Of a DNA stretch of 7,376 nucleotides, positions 5,167 to 7,376 are shown piece after piece (position 1 is the first letter of the stretch; every line of letters begins with the position of its first letter). The notes under the pieces were generated by a model. The model was given only the letters and a program-made list of their open reading frames with translations, made no database searches and had not been told where the DNA came from. The translations under genes were made by a program, and so were the position numbers. Origin of the DNA: Bog-756 sp049521915. Its GTDB lineage: Bacteria > Actinomycetota > Acidimicrobiia > Acidimicrobiales > RAAP-2. The stretch covers positions 1 to 7,376 of the forward strand of contig JBEKOI010000318.1 in assembly GCA_049521915.1 (NCBI GenBank). The letters run 5' to 3'.

Positions 5167-6458
5167 CGACCATCCAAGGTCCTGAGGGGCTCACACAGGA
5201 GGAGTTGGCGCTCCTGACCCCTGAATATCTGTTGGCCGGACATCTGATCGACCGTGCCGGCATGCCTCACCTCATCGCCGCCTTCGGGCGCGACGGCATG
5301 CGGGACATCGCCATTGAGGAGTGGATGGGGGCCAGTCCCGTCTACACCCGCCGCATGCAGCGAGCCCTGGGCTTCGAAGGTGACTCGGTCGAGACCATCT
5401 TCAAGGGATTGCAGCTCGATATCGGCGCTCCGCCCCAGTTCATGGACTTTCGCTACCTGGTCACCGACCACGACCACGGCGAGTTCTGGCTGGACCATTG
5501 CGGGGCCCTGATGGACGTCGAACCGATGGGCGACGAGTACGTCGTGGCCATGTGCCACGACATCGAGGATCCGACGTTTGACGCCACCGCCATCGCCACC
5601 AATCCCAGAGCGCAGATGCGCCCGATCCACCGCCCTCCCCGAGTGCCTGCCGGCCGTTCACCGGCCTGCCACTGGACCGTGACCATCGCAGATACGCATC
5701 CGGAGCTGCCTATTCCGGCGGAGGCCGCGGCCATGATGGCCACACGGGCGGCCACCTTCGAACTGGCGCCCATCGACGTGGACGACCCCGGACGATCTGA
5801 CTACTCCGGTCCGCTGGTCGCCGACCTGCAGTTCTCGGAATGGTCCGCGTCGGCCCTGCGGCGGATCATCGACGAGGTGTGCCTGCAGGGCCATTTGCTG
5901 GTCTTGTCGTTCCTGGCGGCAACGGGCCGGAGGGCGGACGGCCCCGATGCAGTCGTCGGATTCGGACGACGGCAGTTCACGGGCGTCGCAGGCGTAGCCG
6001 CAGCTCGCCTCCGGGATGCGCTCGACCTTCCCTCCACGCTGGCCGGAGCTGCTCGTCTGCTGGCCCTCCATCCCGCCCTCCAACCCCATGAGTACGTCCA
6101 CTGCGACGTGACGCTCGAAGGCGATCGTCTCATCGTTTCACTGGACAGGGGGAGCGCCGCAGTGGCGGACGGGGCCTGGCCTGCACTGCTGGATGGCGAT
6201 CATCTGGAACCGCTCGACGCAATGGTGTGGGAGATAGATCCTCACCTTCGTTGCCACAGCGTCTCGGACGACGGGGTCCTCGTCGTCGAGGTGGTTCGCC
6301 GTCCCACCGAGGCCCCGTTGAGTGACGATGTTCGCCTGACCCGCTTCAGCACCGGCACGACCCATACCTTTGAGCCCAGGGGGACCCCGGTGGCGATCCG
6401 CACCCCAGATTCCCAAGTTGCCACCAGGACCGCCGGGAACCCAGGACCCTCGTCGTGA
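5163..6458 (+). CDS. Conserved actinobacterial protein of unknown function (431 aa)
   Basis: This is a long, GC3-rich, complete frame with no stop problems. ATG 5163 is preceded by GAAGAAGGG at suitable spacing and overlaps the upstream TGA. The N-terminal third is helical (PEYLLAGHLIDRAGMPHLI, IEEWMGASPVYTRRMQRALG). The most conserved-looking block is FWLDHCGALMDVEPMG (108-123), MCHDIEDPTFDA (130-141), ATNPRA and RPIHRPPRVP (145-162), then ACHWTV (169-174). Three His/Cys pairs (H112-C113, C131-H132, C169-H170) lie within 60 residues and suggest a metal or other catalytic centre. The remainder is mixed helix and strand, and the last 30 residues are a low-complexity Thr/Pro/Gly tail. No signal peptide or membrane segment is seen, so it is probably cytoplasmic. 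I recall similar unnamed proteins in Actinobacteria but can give no function. A distant link to the aminothiazoline-carboxylate hydrolase-like families is only a thought. Its neighbour is an MBL-fold hydrolase. Confidence 0.9.
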   Translation: MTTIQGPEGLTQEELALLTPEYLLAGHLIDRAGMPHLIAAFGRDGMRDIAIEEWMGASPVYTRRMQRALGFEGDSVETIFKGLQLDIGAPPQFMDFRYLVTDHDHGEFWLDHCGALMDVEPMGDEYVVAMCHDIEDPTFDATAIATNPRAQMRPIHRPPRVPAGRSPACHWTVTIADTHPELPIPAEAAAMMATRAATFELAPIDVDDPGRSDYSGPLVADLQFSEWSASALRRIIDEVCLQGHLLVLSFLAATGRRADGPDAVVGFGRRQFTGVAGVAAARLRDALDLPSTLAGAARLLALHPALQPHEYVHCDVTLEGDRLIVSLDRGSAAVADGAWPALLDGDHLEPLDAMVWEIDPHLRCHSVSDDGVLVVEVVRRPTEAPLSDDVRLTRFSTGTTHTFEPRGTPVAIRTPDSQVATRTAGNPGPSS

Positions 6459-6460
6459 CG

Positions 6461-6491
6461 CCAGGTCAGTTGCTCGAGCCTCCGGACCTGG
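6461..6491. other. Inverted repeat between the 431-aa gene and the hydrolase gene
   Basis: CCAGGTC (6461-6467) and GACCTGG (6485-6491) pair perfectly across 17 bases that include the palindrome ctcgag. It starts 3 bases after the stop of the 431-residue gene. It has no T-run, so it may be a weak terminator or attenuating hairpin, or a regulator site for the hydrolase gene 68 bases further on. Confidence 0.35.
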
Positions 6492-6558
6492 GCTCGGTCG
6501 ATGCATGCTCCATCGGATCACAAGCGAGTGGGTGGGAGATGAGGACGCGGACAGGGCC

Positions 6559-7376
6559 ATGACGACCGAATTGGTACTCCTGGGCACGGCGGGGGCACCC
6601 ATGCCGGTCGCCGGTCGCTCCGGTATCTCGTCGTCCATCATCGTCGACGGACGGGTCTTCGTCGTCGACTGCGGTCGCGGGTCGCCGTCCGCATTCGCCG
6701 ACGCGGGACTCGACTTCTCCCGTCTGGAAGCTGTGTTCCTCACTCACCTCCATGCCGATCACACCGGTGATCTGGCCGGGATGATCGTCTATCCGTGGGG
6801 CGGCCGTCTGGGCGCCGACGGCCCGCTGGCCCCCATCCGGGTATACGGGCCGTCACGGCCCGAGCGGCTGCCGACGGGCGATGCCACCTTCCATCGTGAG
6901 ACGACGATCCACCCCGAGCTGCCGGCCCCCGGCACGACAGACCTGGTCGACCACCTCCTGGCCGGCTACGCCTACCACCTCAACGTCATGCCGCTCGACG
7001 CCCTCATGCCCGACGCCGGCACGCTCGTCCGCGGATTCGACATCCCCGTGGCGGCATCGACGGAAGGCGCCACCCAGGAACCGGTCGTCGTCTTCGAAGA
7101 CGGCGCCGTTCGGGCCACCGCGGTCGCCGTGACGCACGGCCGGGCGATCCCGGCCCTGGCCTACCGCTTCGACACCGCGGACGGCGCTGTCGTGTTCTCG
7201 GGCGACACCACCGCCAACGATGACCTCATCGGCCTGGCCCAGGGCGCCGACATCCTCGTCCACCAGGTTGCCGACCTCGGCTACCTCGAGCGGCACGGCC
7301 TGACCGGGGCCGGCTTGGAGCGGATGGCCGCGCTCCACACCGATGTCGGCGAAGTCGGAGGGGTCGCCGAGCGGGC
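6559..7376 (+). CDS. MBL-fold metallo-hydrolase (RNase Z-like), 3' partial
   Basis: The frame is open from ATG 6559 to the window end (272 residues shown). It begins with the family's first strand and loop (LVLLGTAGAPMPVAGRSG). The metal-binding motif THLHADH follows (residues 62-68; H63, H65, D67, H68), then H193 in VTHGRAIPALAYRF, D216 in FSGDTT and H260 near the visible end. Together these are the complete ligand set for two metal ions. The PALAYRFD and FSGDT...N elements are those of the arylsulfatase/RNase Z-like subgroup, whose members cleave phosphodiesters, sulfate esters or lactones; the substrate here is not evident. A longer insert (about residues 100-160, rich in His and Pro) replaces the usual short loop and may form the substrate lid. 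No signal peptide is seen. A weak Shine-Dalgarno (GAGG about 15 bases upstream, or AGGG) precedes it. The 100-base gap on the same strand allows co-transcription with the 431-residue gene. Confidence 0.95.
   Translation, partial: MTTELVLLGTAGAPMPVAGRSGISSSIIVDGRVFVVDCGRGSPSAFADAGLDFSRLEAVFLTHLHADHTGDLAGMIVYPWGGRLGADGPLAPIRVYGPSRPERLPTGDATFHRETTIHPELPAPGTTDLVDHLLAGYAYHLNVMPLDALMPDAGTLVRGFDIPVAASTEGATQEPVVVFEDGAVRATAVAVTHGRAIPALAYRFDTADGAVVFSGDTTANDDLIGLAQGADILVHQVADLGYLERHGLTGAGLERMAALHTDVGEVGGVAER

Noticed and set aside
5139..5630. Minus-strand frame of 163 residues opposite the 431-residue gene.
   Set aside because: The plus-strand gene has a Shine-Dalgarno site, conserved-looking motifs and full length. 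The reverse frame is a typical high-GC shadow.
6853..7338. Minus-strand frame of 161 residues opposite the hydrolase.
   Set aside because: The plus strand carries every MBL metal ligand in order, so the reverse frame is a shadow.

Overview
The window looks like a chromosomal stretch from a high-GC actinobacterium. The tRNA, the Shine-Dalgarno sites and most third codon positions are GC-rich. The gene set (PMP-type beta-helix protein, YdeI/OmdA, DUF5655, RibD_C-type reductases, a ribbon-helix-helix/PIN toxin-antitoxin pair) is typical of environmental Actinobacteria. An Acidimicrobiia-like source is a guess, not shown by the sequence.

Left (1-1632): the 3' part of a large secreted beta-helix protein built from GGGIYN-type coils. 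It ends in a perfect 15-bp hairpin. A non-coding, hairpin-rich stretch of about 400 bases follows, closing on the 3' half of a tRNA-Ala(TGC) gene that has no 5' half. This is the usual scar of an integrative element that recombined in the anticodon loop. By orientation, the beta-helix gene would lie inside or next to that element.

Middle (1633-4980): two recognisable small genes, ydeI-like and DUF5655 (the latter with a one-base frameshift near its end), then a trace of an excisionase-type helix-turn-helix gene with two stops. An intact dihydrofolate-reductase-family (RibD_C) gene on the minus strand follows. Next comes a broken toxin-antitoxin module: the antitoxin runs directly into the C-terminal half of its PIN toxin. 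After that come a frameshifted C-terminal fragment of a second RibD_C protein and an unrecognised reading frame interrupted by a stop. This part is a patchwork of accessory genes and their debris. The genes share no evident pathway.

Right (about 5020-7376): base use changes to strongly GC-ending codons and the genes look healthy. A 3' remnant of an unidentified gene overlaps (ATGA) the start of a complete 431-residue conserved protein of unknown function that carries paired His/Cys motifs. A metallo-beta-lactamase-fold hydrolase with all expected metal ligands follows and runs off the window. These two are probably co-transcribed and may act in one catabolic pathway, but no substrate can be read from the sequence.

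I found no CRISPR array, transposase, integrase or complete novel defence system. The most notable signals are the tRNA-half attachment scar, the beheaded toxin-antitoxin pair and the uncharacterised 431-residue protein beside the hydrolase.
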